In this document: positions 23,671 through 37,100 of the stretch, piece after piece
How the letters are laid out: every line of letters starts with the position of its first letter
Numbering within the stretch: position 1 is the stretch's first letter
Origin: Mytilus galloprovincialis
Taxonomy: Eukaryota > Mollusca > Bivalvia > Mytilida > Mytilidae
Direction of reading: 5' to 3'
Length of the DNA: 64,000 nucleotides
Assembly: GCF_965363235.1 (NCBI RefSeq)
Contig: NC_134846.1
Coordinates: 60,005,121-60,069,120, forward strand
Program-made: the position numbers and the translations under genes
The notes under the pieces: model-generated
The model's input: only the letters and a program-made list of their open reading frames with translations
The model's database searches: none
Told to the model about the DNA's origin: nothing

Positions 23671-24325
23671 ATTATTATAGACTGTTTGTTCTGAAAAACA
23701 TGAATTTTGTTGTTTTAAACAGTTACATCAATTAAAATATCTCACCAATTTTAATCTGTGTCGGACTTCTGTTGACCGTCATTTATAGTTTTTCCTTACA
23801 AATTTTCATGCAAATGTCAATATGTTACTGTTTTTTAATCGGGCTGCATATTGATATAAAAAATCTAGGAAATCAAAAACTAAATTTAGCAAATACCAAA
23901 CACTAATAACTAATGCAAAATGAAAATATTAGAAAAAAACACATTTTCCAATAACACGTTAAAATAGACTAGTTGATTTCTTCGATACTAGACGAAAAAA
24001 TACATGCATTGCATTAAAATTATTTACAGGTTCCCCTGAAAATTAGTTATTTATAGATTTTATTTTTTTACTAAACGCTGAAGTTGAGATATCGAATACT
24101 AAGTGACCTACATTTCGGTTCTTTCCACAATAACTTTGGAGTTATTGTCGTACCTGTGTAATTTACGTTACATATATTAGTATTCAAATGACATCAGTGT
24201 ACATGTTACAATTGCAAACGTAATTGACTTGTATAACAATAAGCTGACAAAGGTATGTTCCCTTACCAAGTTCAATATTTACAATTTATAAATTGCAATA
24301 CTATCATTATATATTTACATCACAG

Positions 24326-27068
24326 CAAAGAAGGTGTTATTAAAGTTTGGTGTTGTAGCTGATCTCCAGTATGCAAACATTGAAGATGGATACAACTGGA
24401 ATGGAACCAAGATGCGTTATTATAGATCATCACTAAATCTTCTACAAAAAGCCATGAAGGACTGGAAACAAAAATGACGTCAAATTTATTCTTCAGCTTG
24501 GCGATTTAATTGATGGATTCTGTAAACGGACAGAAGAACCAATTGATGTCTGAATCGGTTTTAAGCGTTGTTGGTAACCATGAACTATACAATTTTGAAA
24601 AAGAAAGTCTGTACAAATCAAGGTTGTTTAGTAAAATACCATCTTCCAACAAAGCATATTATACCTTCTCGCCGTATCAAGGACTTAACGTCTGTGTCTT
24701 GAACACTTATGAAATAGCAACCATCAGCGAATCAGAGGGTTCAGCTCATTATAATACAGGTCAGTCCCTTTTGGAGGAACGAAACCCAAATAAAGAGAAA
24801 GATGAACTATCAGATCTTGAATCGTATGATAGACGATTTGTTAACTTTAATGGAGCAGTTAGAATGGTTGAGAAAGGAGCTGATGATAGCAACAGAACAA
24901 AAAGAAAATGTTATTGTCATTGGTATGTAGTTTATTCACATTTAAACAGAGTTAATTGTAATATGATACAGGGTCGGTTTCTAATATCAAAAGGAAGATG
25001 CAAAAGGGGAACAAATTATTTTGTTGGATTTGATTGTCTTAGCTTGATGTATGACAATACAAGCCTTTACGTGATAATACAGTCACCCTTACTATGATTA
25101 TGACCACTAGTGCCATGGCCTAAAATAATTTAAGTAAAAAGTAGTTTTAATTAATCGTTTTGACATAAAAATCACAATAAGTGATGTCCATTGTACTTTC
25201 ATATCTTATTTAATTGTTTTTAGAAAATACACTTTTTTCTTTTCTCAAACCACTAGCTTATTTTGAATCTTTCAATAGTTGTTTGGGTTTTAGTTTCGAA
25301 ATTCCTTCAACCACTTTAAAGAATTATAGCCAATGTCCACATTAGCCATCAAACAAGTTCACAACCATAGCTAACAGAAGATATGACGAAACACAGATAT
25401 AGTATATACCCAAAGTGATATTAAAGTAACTGGTATTAAACTTTGGGCAAGTGAAAGATTTATTATTCACTGACTATATTTGTACCGGGCCAGTGGCGAA
25501 AGTCGCATTAGCAAACTTTACCGTTCTTGGCCGGCGTCAGCTTTCTCAAAATTTTGTCTGTTGTTAGATATTCAAACAGTTCATGTGGTATGGTTGCCAT
25601 AAGGAAAATTATCCAACAGAGGCCGAAGCCTGTGAATATAACAATTGTTTTTTTTTTTATTAAGACATCACTTACTTTGTCAAAACTGAAAACAGCCCTT
25701 TATAAATATCATTCTTCCGAAGCACTTTACGGATTTACCTTCATAAGGAATGCTCAAAGCCGAATATTTGAAAGTCGTACCTGTTGATTGGACAATGACA
25801 TGCATGAACCCTTTTTGCAACAGTGCATATATCTAATCTTCAAATTATGTATTTACATTGATATGATTTGGTCGGTTTAGTATGTGTTATTCATTTTATT
25901 TATTATTATTTATTTATCTGTTGTTTATTTTATAAAGATGTATAGTTTTTCTGGACGATGACATTTATTGTGAGCGGATAAGGAGATCGCTTGGAATTAT
26001 CGTCCTTGAAAAAAACGTCTGGTCTAGTTCTGAATTTTTTTTTTGGGTCTTGGTGTTTTTATGACTTGGCGCTCGAGATGTCGAACGCTAAAGTTTATAA
26101 GTCAAGTTTCTTTTATCATAAAAGTAAAACGTTTTTATACTTCTTTTGTTACCTATTCTGACATCGGACTCGGACTTCTTTTGAACTGTGTTTTAGTGTG
26201 CGTATTGCTGTGTGCTTGTTTATTCTACATTGGCTGAAGGTATAGAGGGAGGGTTGAGATCTCACAAAACATGTTTAATCCTGTCGCAGTTATGCGTCTG
26301 TCCGAAGTCAGGAGCCCTTTCCCTTCGTAGTCTAGCGTGTATGTTTTTTTTTTTAAATTTTATAGATATAGGAAGATGTGGTTTGATTGTCGATGAGACA
26401 ACTCTCCATCCAAGTAACAATTTACAAAAGTAAACCCTTATATGAGTTTTGGCATGCCACAAAACCAGGTTCAACCCACCATTTTTTTTTTATATCCTGT
26501 ACCAAGTCAGAAAAATGGCCATTGTTATATTATAGTTCGTTTCTGTGTGTGTTACATTTTAATGTTGTGTTTCTGTTGTGTCGTAGTTCTCCTCTTATAT
26601 TTGATGCGTTTCCCTCAGTTTAAGTTTGTAACCCGGATTTGTTTTTTTTTTTTCTCAATCGATTTATGAATTTCAAACAGCGGTATACTACTGTTGTCTT
26701 TATAGTTCATTTATATGTTTTGGAGTTAAGTTTGACGTCCATTTCATTGAAATAGTACAAACTTTCGTTTAGGGGCCAGATGAAGTCCGCCTCCGGGTGC
26801 GGGATTGTTTCGTTGTGTTGGTCGGGTTGTTGTCTCTGTTACATATTTCCCATTTTCATTTTCAATTTGATTAGACGTTTGTAGGTTTCTACACCCTTTA
26901 AAAATATGTCAAACTTTCATTTTTCTAAAAGTTTTGTTATAATTTTGTAATCGGTGTGTTTTTTCTCTGCATTCTGGAGTATTTCAGGTCATCTAAATTA
27001 AAGTACAGCCATCAACAACAATTGTTCATTTTCAGGTCATAACCCAGTGTACTTACCAGCCACTACCG
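24326..27068 (+). pseudogene. ADPRM: ADPRM-like copy 3, pseudogene
   Basis: The exon homologous to 16393-17037 of copy 2 is at 24326-24922, after a CACAG acceptor and before a GTATGT donor. Lesions: no ATG at the position used in copies 1 and 2 (Lys codon), one extra A in a short A run near 24470, a deletion of about 35 nt plus a 1-nt loss after EEPI at about 24543, and a 14-nt deletion near 24860 between two GCAGTT words. The metal-site block VVGNHELYNFEK is preserved in one frame. The last exon is reduced to its first ~30 bases (27037-27068: GHNPVYLPAT), so the G-H-x-H motif is gone. Copies 2 and 3 are closer to each other than to copy 1. Confidence 0.85.
24923..27036. other. Intron of the copy 3 pseudogene with dispersed repeats
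   Basis: Contains several Mytilus-type repeat pieces: 25710-25790, 26205-26345, 26363-26430, and 26600-26870 (with TTGGTCGGGTTGTTGTCTC). No gene is seen. Confidence 0.45.
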
Positions 27069-29040
27069 GAGGAAGCAGTTTGACTGGAAGTGGTTTTTTA
27101 GATTTTCTTTTGTTGTGTGTTTCTATAAAAATTCTTGTGCATTACATATAGAAAATAAATATATCATAAGGAGTTGGTTGAACTTTGCCAGTGTATTCAG
27201 TATTATTTTTATGTTTCATTATTTCTGCTATTATACTATATTTTTTCACATAAAACTCTTTAAGATAAAACTCTAAATATTGTTTTAAGTACAATTATAG
27301 GTGTTTATTGACTTTGACTATCGCTGACAAGGTCAAACATTTTTCTGTTCAGGATTGAGTTAGTGAGTTTGGGGCTAATTGTTTCATAGTATAATTGAAA
27401 AAATGATGATTTGAGCAGGAACAAACAAACAAACAAAAGGAAAAAATATAACACTTTTGTATTAACAAATTGAATAAATTTGATAAACAAATTTAAAAAT
27501 CTATTTCTTCAGATGCATACACAACTGTAGAATTGGAACACTGGCAGAGTTTTCAATCTGGCATGGGTATATTGTCTGTTTTGCTTTTTTAAAATGCAAA
27601 AATAAATTTATGTAATATAAAACTTCAACATAATATAAGTTTTATGTTGTTTTCAGCTGTGTGTTTGTTTTGATAAATAAACATCTGCATGCATTTACTA
27701 GGGGATAGCGTACTGTCTTTTATTATGGTGACCAGCTTGATTTGTAGCATTAACATAAAATGCATGCTGGTCCTTTTGTAGTATTTAGGAATGATATTTG
27801 TAAAACAAAAAGCACAAAAAAATGTTCAACTTTATTGCCTGATGGTACTGTTTCAAATATTCAATTGTTAACGGATTCAATTTAAAAACGCTTTGTCCTG
27901 CTTTTTTGAAAGGAAATGTCTCAATATCTGGTTGAAGCACTTTGTTACTCGGACAATATTATGATTGCACACTTTTTTCGTTCACAATTTTCTTTGACTG
28001 TGCGCCATATTTTGTTAGTTTCTTCATTCATTATCCCCGACATGACGTGCGATGGTACTTAATCCCGAGTTTTGACAGGAAAGTCGGATATATGCTGTGT
28101 AACTGTTACAAATGATTTCGTAAAATGTCCTTACACAATAATTTCCAATGACTATCAAAACTTTAAAATTCTTTTCAATAACATTAACGGTATCAATATC
28201 TCTATCATCATTGCAGTATACTAACATTACCATTTCATTGGAAAACATGTTCAATTGTACATATGTTGTTGATATTTGAATCAGTCTTAAATATATAGTT
28301 TATGTTTTTATGATGAACCATTGTATTAAGTCGTGTAGAGGGTTGAGCGCTTGCAAAAAATATTTAATCCCATAACATGTTGTATGTGCTTGCAATTCAG
28401 TTGTTGTCTTTTCTTTCTGTACATAATTATTTTTTAATTTAGTTTTGTTCTTATTTTTTTTATAAATCAGTACGTTGTTGTCTCGTTTGAATTAGTTTAC
28501 ATTTTGTATGGGGCATTTCAAGCTTGAAATACTGTAAGGGCTTTGCACATTGTTGAAGGCCATACGATGACTAACAGTTTGTAACATCTATGTGTACATC
28601 ATTTTGTCTCTGGTGGATAGTTTTTTCATAAACTTTATCAAAATATTGAAAATGCCTGTAAGAAGTAAGGAATATGACAGTTGTTATCCATTCGTTTGAT
28701 GTGTTTTGTCATTTGATTTTTCCATTTGATTAAAGACTTTTCGTTTAAAATTTTCCTCGGAGTTCATTAATTTTGAGAATTTACTTTTTATGTAATAATG
28801 AATTTTATACATTAGTAGCAATCAATAATAGTCATTCATTTTTGTTTACTGATCCTGATTTGATAGCAGCTTTGTCTCGTACTACGGCAGGACTTATTGG
28901 GGCATTTTCGGAAATAATTTTTGATAAAAAAAAGCAAAATTAAATAAGCAAACACCGAAATGTGTAAACATTATTTACTGTTATTAAACACAAAGGTTAC
29001 TTATTACTATAAATGAAAGTAATTCGGCTTAAAATATGCC
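27069..29040. other. Gene-free gap between the pseudogene and the NACHT gene
   Basis: AT-rich with only short ORFs. The part at 28530-28760 carries a dispersed repeat also present at about 20290-20440, 34330-34420 and 47970-48080 (blocks CAGTTGTTATCCATT and TTTGATTTTTCCATTTGATT). No coding signal is seen. Confidence 0.45.
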
Positions 29041-32000
29041 TCATATATGATAGCCATATTCAAATTCACGTTCTAAAACATGCAGCAATATTGTCAGATA
29101 TGTTCTATAGATTTTTAAATGTTCATTTTTGGCATATAGTTTCGTGCATTTTATCATATTATACAATTGTAAATCATTTATACAGTTATAAAACCCATGG
29201 AAGAAAGGGGAATAATAAAATAACTCATACGGCTGTATGTTGGCATTTTCTGTTTCGGGAAAGTAAAATATCATCTTCAAAGTTCTTTTAACTAGCAATT
29301 CAAGTTCTATGACTAGAGATTTAAATTTGTTTTTATCGGGTGCTTGTAAGTCTGCAATGAATTTCAAAGTGGTATTACTGTTATGTGATAGCATTTTCAT
29401 GGTAGGCGGTGACATATAATTGCATTCTGGTATATATAGCATGGCATTTCTATTCAATTGCTCGTATGTTTTTATGTTGGATAATTGCTGAATCAAACTC
29501 TTAGTAAAGCACATTGCATGCGAATGCCTGCAATCATAGCAATTTTTATTTGCTTTGTTTGTTAATATCAATTCAGCATCACTTACTTCTGTTTGATTTT
29601 TTAGAATTCTATTGAGGTTTTCAACTTCATAATTCTTGTACATGACGATGTTCAAATCATCTTTAAGTTCATGTATTTCATAAGTTAACCAGCTCCTATG
29701 TAAATCCTTTGCCATCTTTAATTTTCTAAGATGTTTGTATTGGTTACTTGATATTGAATCGAAAAGTGTTTTAACTGTTGAATCCGACACAGGATCAAAA
29801 AGTGTTCCTCTTGCAGAAGTACGCAAAATGAATAGGAGATGAAATATATAACGCCTGTCGTCAGAACCAAATAAAAGAAGTGGTCTGTATAAGTTATAAA
29901 CTTGATTGTTCGTCTTTTTTGTCAGATGATATTGTAAAAGAAAACTATAGAAGTTTTCCTTTTTAAACCACTCCCAATTACTTTTGCAAAAATCAGCTGA
30001 CATTTTTGCGTACAGCATGTTGAAAACAATATTTTTAGTCGGATTTTGAAACATTATTGGTAAACGGACATCTTTACCTATGCATTTGAATATCTGATTT
30101 CGTATTAACGCTTTATACGCTTGTTCATAATTTGCGAAACATCTTCTGTCATATAGCAAGTGTGTTTCATAGTTATCCAATAAATTAAAAATTATCATAA
30201 CTTCACTCGCCTTATCAGGGTGATAAAAAGCACAATTCATTTTTTCAAGCCACTGTACAATGTTAGTTTGACGATACATATCAGCAAGATATAATGGTGT
30301 AACTCCATACTTATTTTGACATTTCAAAATCTCATCCCCAAACAATTCCTTTGATGATTTCAAGAAAGACAACATTCCCTTCGCGGACGCAATATGAATC
30401 AATCCCAATTCGCCAATATGATATGAACAAATAACAATTTGAACACTGTTGCGATTGAACTGTACATTTACTAAATGCATTAGAAGTATCGATGCTATAT
30501 CATCAAAGTTTACAGTTCCGCTATGATCAAATAAAATGTCAGCAGTTTCCGTTTGGTAAACTAATTTATACGAATGAAATCTAGAACTGTTTGTATAGTA
30601 CGATGGAATTGATCCGTTTCTGGTATAAGGTGCAAACAAAATAGACAGAGTTAAAGCGCTTTGATTAGCTTTTGATTTCTGTAATACATTCATTCCTTTT
30701 TCTAGTAAATACTTTACCGCCGTTGGGTGTCCGCCGATGACAGATCTGTGAAGTAAATTGTATCCGTCTTTGTCGTAACAGTTATCCAAATAAATACTAG
30801 AAAACTTGACAAATAAACGGTCTAGAAACGTATATGAAGAAAACCTCCATTGTCTGTTTCTTTCATTCTGTACTATTTTATGTAGAGGACTCTCACTTCC
30901 ATTACAAAATAAGGAACTGTAAATATCCAACATGTGCTCAGCAAGAAATGGTGTAGGCGATTCTGAAATCATACTTGAAAGAACAGGATTTGATATTGCG
31001 GTACGGAATTCGTCACTGGCATACACCTTTAAAGTTAAAATTGGATAAATCCTCGACTTTTTGATAGACGTAATTAATAAATGTGTTATATTGACATGAG
31101 AAAATTCGTTTTGAGAATGAAAATACTGTGCTAAATATAAAATAACGTATTCGTGTGGTGAAAGTAGAATAGAAAGGTTTGTTTTACAAGAAGATGAAAA
31201 CATATCATTCAAACTGCAATTATTAGGCATTTTAAAGGGTTCAAACAAATTATGTTCAGGCATGTCTTCAAATGCCGTTTCGAAAGAAGTTCTTTCATCA
31301 AAATCTTTTTGTTGCAGGAGGTCGTCAAATATCAGTCCAATAACTTTTGAATTTCTCGCTTGAACGAATGCAAAATAATTTCCGCTTGAGCTTGCGTAAT
31401 GTAAAAAGTTTCTGCCATAAATATCCCTGTGTAGTACATTATGCTTTGAAAGTTCAAGCACATGTAACAGCGATGATGTAAACGCATCATGACCTATATA
31501 ATCTATTTTCACTAAGTCCTCCGCATGTAAAGGTTGTAAAAAGGCATATTGAAGAATCGAACGGTTTTCGTTATCCAAAACGTCAGGAATGAAGTTGTAT
31601 TCATTGTTTTTGTTGGGATTAAAGTAGTGAAATAGCGCGATAGATTTACAAATAGCTGCAGAATGGAATGGCGTAGAGCCATTATTTGATCTTAAATTTG
31701 AAAGCGGAGATGGAAATCTATTTCCCAATACAATATAGTTCAAGAAGTTAATGCTATTGTGGCAGAAAGCATAGTGAATTGGCGTCAATCCGTCAATGTC
31801 TTCAGAAGACCAAGAATGGTATCCTTTCTCATGTATAAGATGCATAATAGCCAAATTATCATAAATAGAAACTAAATGATCAATACCTCCAAATGGGGGA
31901 CAAGACTGCTTAAAATATGTAATATTTATATCATAAAAAGTTTGGTCTGCTATTAAATAACGGTAAGTTAAATTAAAATTCTGAATGTTGTTACATCTTC

Positions 32001-34169
32001 GGAATTCATTTGCACCTGCCTCATACAATAATTTGAATATCTCTGTTTGGTTGTACATTACCGCTGTCATTAACGGGAAAGATCCATCAATCGAAGGACA
32101 ATTCAATGTTTTATTGCTATTTTTTAGCAGAAGTTTTACAATCTTAATGTGTCCATTTCTGATTGCTGCATTTAAAGCAGTTTCACACCTAAACAAATTA
32201 TCTTGATTTGCAATCCAACGATTCTCAAAGTAATGTACCATTTGATACCTGATTCGACTTGTCTTTGATGTTACATTATATTGTAACAATGATCCATATA
32301 TATTTAAGAGAATAGGATATACTGTACATGGCATGCAAACATCGTCAACATAACCTAACTGCAGTTTCACAGCTTTATATTCTCCTTGAAGTGCTGATTG
32401 GTACAGGGAATAAAAGTCCACTAATGAGCTGTTATATTTAAGAAACAATTTCATTATAGATATATGACCATGTTCAGCAGCCAACTGAAAAGCATTTAGT
32501 CCCAAGGAGTTGTTTAGGTATAATAATGAAATCTGTTTTTCTAGCAGAGCTTCTGCAATTTTCAGATATCCCTTTTGAGCTGTTAAATGTAAAAGACTAT
32601 ACTTACAAAAATATATGTACTTGCAAATATATGTTAAGTCACCAGTTGCTGGCAAAACCAAAGGATCATGAACGTAATTGATATTTGCGCCTTTTTCCAA
32701 GCACGCTCTTAATGATTCTTCGTGCTCGTTTGCTATTGCTATGAAGGCAGAAAGCGACAATACCTCTTCGTTGACATTTGAAGAGTTAAGTTTTATTAGT
32801 TTTATCGTTAACTGTACCGTGTCATACGAATCATACTCTCTCACAACATTAAATAAAAGCTCTGAATGTATTACATGCTGTCCGTGATTTAATGTTTTTG
32901 CATGATTTATTAGCAACACTTCAAAATCAACATCTTTAGACAAAGCTACATGATGAACTACCTCTAATAAACTGTTGCTTTCTGTCAGATTTAGTGATTG
33001 TAACAAGAATTTAGCAAACAGTTTGTGGCCTCTCTTATTATCAATATAAAAATTCAAATGTTTTCTGGAAGAATTTGTAAGAAAGTCAACTAGTGATTTG
33101 TGTTGAAACGAAAGCCTACCATCAGAAATTTTTAAAAAGTGCCCAAGCTCGTTGCCTAAAATCTGACGAGCTCGCACTCTTGTGTTTGTATTCATTCCTG
33201 ATACTTCAAGCAATTTATCTTCCTCAATGGGATGTTGTAAGGAACATAACACTGCAAAAATATCCATAAACTCCTCAAACAGTCCCTTTTCCCTAAACAC
33301 TCTTTCAAAATTTAGCACATATATTCTCTCTAAAGTGTCTGGCATGTAATCGTAATTACAGGAACCTTTCTGTATGCAATAGTGCAAGAATAGTTTTACA
33401 TGAAGAAAGTTTCCGCCTGAAACTTTTGTCAGTTTTGTAACTTCTTTATCGGTAAGTTTTCGTGTTTTATCAATGTATGAACGTACATCTTTTAGGTTCT
33501 CCTGTGTATAGTTATCAAGACTGACTATGTCAAGATTTTTGAACTTGTTTGTTATTTGCTCAATATTTCGACTTGTTATAAAAAATTTGACGTTGTTCGG
33601 AAAAAAATGCATTTTTTTGTACAATAGATCGTGGAGACTATGGCCTTCTGCTGTTTGGCATTCGTCAATTGCATCAATGATTATGATATAACTTCGTTCT
33701 TTCCAATCGTTCTTCAGTGGGTTTAGTAGAGAAAATTCTAGACAGCCAACAGGGTCTTCTCTGCATCTTGCGCTATAAAGAAAATCTAAGGCTCGGTCAT
33801 CTGACAAAATAGAATTTCCAAGCTCTGGTATTTTTTTTACAATTATGCCAGCTAAATTTTTAATAAATATATCAGGCTTTGAAGAACTTATAACATCATA
33901 CCGGCACATATGATAAGCTAATACACGTTTCTTCAGTTTATGCCAAACACTGTCGTGATTGGCACAAATAATATTAGATACAATCGAAGATTTTCCAAAA
34001 CCCATGTCAGCTGTCAGAAAAATTCCAGTGTTTGGCTGGTTTAATTTTGACTCTAATATTGGTAGTAGCCACTGCCTTCCGACCATACTTTGATTTTTGA
34101 GCTCTTCAACATATAAATCGAAATCCAAATCACTTTTCCAGTGTTCTTCAAACCGCATACTTAAGCATT
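29041..34169 (-). CDS. NACHT/STAND NTPase with ankyrin repeats (large exon)
   Basis: A single open frame of over 1,700 codons. It starts with FEEHWKSDLDF and GRQWLLPILESKL, then Walker A (ADMGFGKSSIV), Walker B (YIIIIDAIDECQ), and a sensor-like NVKFFITSRN, all typical of STAND/NACHT NTPases such as the ANKRD50/TANC type. Ankyrin units are visible, for example SLLHLTAQKGYLKIAEALLE, GLNAFQLAAEHGHISIMKLF, TALNAAIRNGHIKIVKLLLK, DGYNLLHRSVIGGHPTAVKY and GVTPLYLADMYRQTNIVQWL. The last ~350 residues have no domain I recognise. The open frame extends 5' only to a TTG codon at 34182; the first ATG is at 34158, and a strong acceptor (TTTTTTCCAG) ends at 34170, so this is an internal/terminal exon rather than a whole gene. 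Binding of ATP and ligand-driven oligomerisation are expected from the family. Confidence 0.9.
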
Positions 34170-37100
34170 CTGGAAAAAACAATGACAGTGCTTTATTGGA
34201 TTACTTTATTGATTATCAATACAGAAGCATCACAAAGTTGCTTCTGGTTTAGTCTTGTCAAAGTAGTAAATGCTGGTGGCTGTCATTGTCACAAAGACTT
34301 TTTTCTGCCTTGTATGTATTTAATCTACTACTTTTCTCAGGAAAATGCGTGTACCAAGTCAGGATATTAACAGTTGTTTATCATTACTTTCGTTGGTTGA
34401 TAAAGTCCAGCGTGCAATTTGTCAAGTTTAATGGACATCCCAATTTGTGAGATTACCTTTGAGTTCGATATTTTGTTAATATGTTTTTTACATTTTTACA
34501 GAGAAGGAGGGAGAACAATCAATGGTCAAATAAAACACATTAAAAATCACGCCACCATTTAAAAAAAGTTTTAAAAACAAAAAGACGAAAAGACAAAAAG
34601 TACACAGAAAAAAACAAAATGACGGAGTAGAACAAAACACCAAACACCGATAATGGAACGCAGGTTTTGGGGCTGGCAGTTGCTGTTATGTTTCGTTGAT
34701 TGCTATAGTCAGGCATTCGATTTTTCAGGTTTAACGAACTTCCTCATGTATGAATTTACATTTGAATTCGATATTTTGACAGAGAAAGAGCGACAAAAAT
34801 TAGTGACCAAATAATACACATTAAAAAACACTTCACCATTTAAAAAAAAATAAAAAAAGACAAATAGCCCACAAACGAGAACGCAGAAAATAAAAGAAGT
34901 AAGTAAAATAATCCACTCAAAAAACTTATTAGTGAACTCAGGTTTTTGGCAAAGCTATCAGTTCCCATTACAATAGAAAATTCAGCTGTATTATTCCTGA
35001 TGAAATACTATGAAAAATTATATCCAGTGTTCAATATGCTTTATAAAAAAGCAAAATGGTAAAAAATAGTGTTTTGCACATGTACTTATTTATCTATTTA
35101 GGTCCTTCCACTACGCGAAGAAAGACCTTATTGTTTTTCTTAAAAAACTCCAACATTGTTTTGACATATCCTACCCTCGTTTCAATTGTAGTTATCAGGA
35201 CAAGAGTTGGACCATCGATAGACCTCATCATGAAGTATTAGAAGATGACTCAGTGTAGGAATTCATTATCCCCTTTATAAGTTATCTCCCTTTTTTCGAC
35301 ATGTTCCCTTTGTTGCTTTTAAAGAGTGTATGATCATATATGGACAATAGGGAGATCTCATCATGAGGTATTACCACATACGTATGCGAATAAACTCATC
35401 ATAGATACCAGGATAAAAAAAATATATATTTACGCCAAATGCGCGCATTGTCTACAAAAAACTTATCAGTGATGCTCGAATAAAAAAATGTTTAAAAGGT
35501 CAAATAGAGTACGGAGTTAAAGAGCAATGAGGACCAAAATTCATAAAGGTTTTGCCAAATACAGCTAAGGTAATCTTTTCATGAGGTAGAAAAGCCTTAG
35601 TTTTTAAAAGTTCAAAGTTTTGTTAACAGTTAATTTATGATTATGATCATATCAATGATAACTCAAGTCAACTCAGTAGTGCTGACTACTGGGTTGGTGA
35701 TACCCTCGGGGAAATAAATCGAATGATTTTCTTTAAAATTATTACTGAAAGAATAGGTTTGAAAATGGCAACATGTACAGTTGATAAACATAAAAAAAAA
35801 TTATCAACCCTTAAATGAATTATACAACATTTTTGAAAAATATTTATTTCGAGAACCAGCAGTCGTGAAGACATGACACATTTATCACGAGTCTTTAGTT
35901 CATGTGACCGTTAATGTAAACCTAAGGTCAAAAGTCACCGGGTGCAAAAACAATTTACGCTGCAGCTTTAAGCTTACAAATCTAGAAAACAATAAGATAT
36001 TGCTGATTAAATGTAGTGTATAAAATGTTCCTCTCGAATAGATCTGCATTTTATGCATACAACTCAAAACCGTCCGATAATCCGTTTATTAAAAGGTTAT
36101 GACTAGATAATTCATAAAAGAATAGTATTTTGAGTATATCATTTTGATGGGGTTTGTGTTGCTTAGTCTTTAGTGTTCTATGCTGTGTCTTATATACTAT
36201 CATTTGTCTATTTGTCTTTTTCATTTTTAGCCATGGCGTTGTTAATTTGCTCATGCTATTACAAACCCGGTAAATAATTCGGTAGATCACTTTCGAGAAA
36301 AGGAACGGGGTTGCAGTAACGACATAAGGAGCATATCCGATATTATTTGTGAAACGGATATTCCAAAAAACTCGTGATGGCGTCCGTAAAATTTACGAAG
36401 GGATGATTTCAACTTCACAATTTGGAACTTTTGTGAGCAGCAACCGTCTATCAAGGAAAACATGATAGGGAGGACACGTTTGGGAATATCGTATCACATG
36501 GGAGATATGCAGTAGCTGTTGGAATGTTGCTACATAGAAAGTTCACAATTTAGAAGCTGAAATCATATCTTTTGTCGTAAGTTTTGTTTTCATCAGACCC
36601 TCATTGCCAATTTCCAGATGTTAGTCAATATTTGTACAGAATTTACTGTATCTGTTGTATCCATTATCTCTAGTTCAATTTGATAGATGCGTTCAACAAA
36701 GTCACAAATTTTAAATTATTTAGTGAAGAACATCATCTATATAGTGGAAGGTAAAGTTAAAGAATATTGTAATAATCGTAATCACTATAAAAGCAAACAA
36801 TTATGTAACAAAGAAACACGAAATGGAATTATAGACACAGCACATTAGTAAAAATGAACTAAAAAACTAAAGACAAGATTACAAGAATTTAGCATGGCGT
36901 TATAACGCAATGAAGGGAAGTACAGAACCACATCATATTTAACAAAGTAATATAGACAAAACACTTTAGCAGAAATGAAAAACAAGAATACAAAACTTTA
37001 CCATTGCACAATTACACAGTGACAGGATGTATGTGTGCAGAGACATCTCCAACGAATATCATAAAAACAGACTAGACAGTTAATGTAATATTAATACATA

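Noticed and set aside
29013-29291. 92-codon plus-strand ORF at the end of the NACHT gene
   Set aside because: Antisense shadow of the long minus-strand coding exon.
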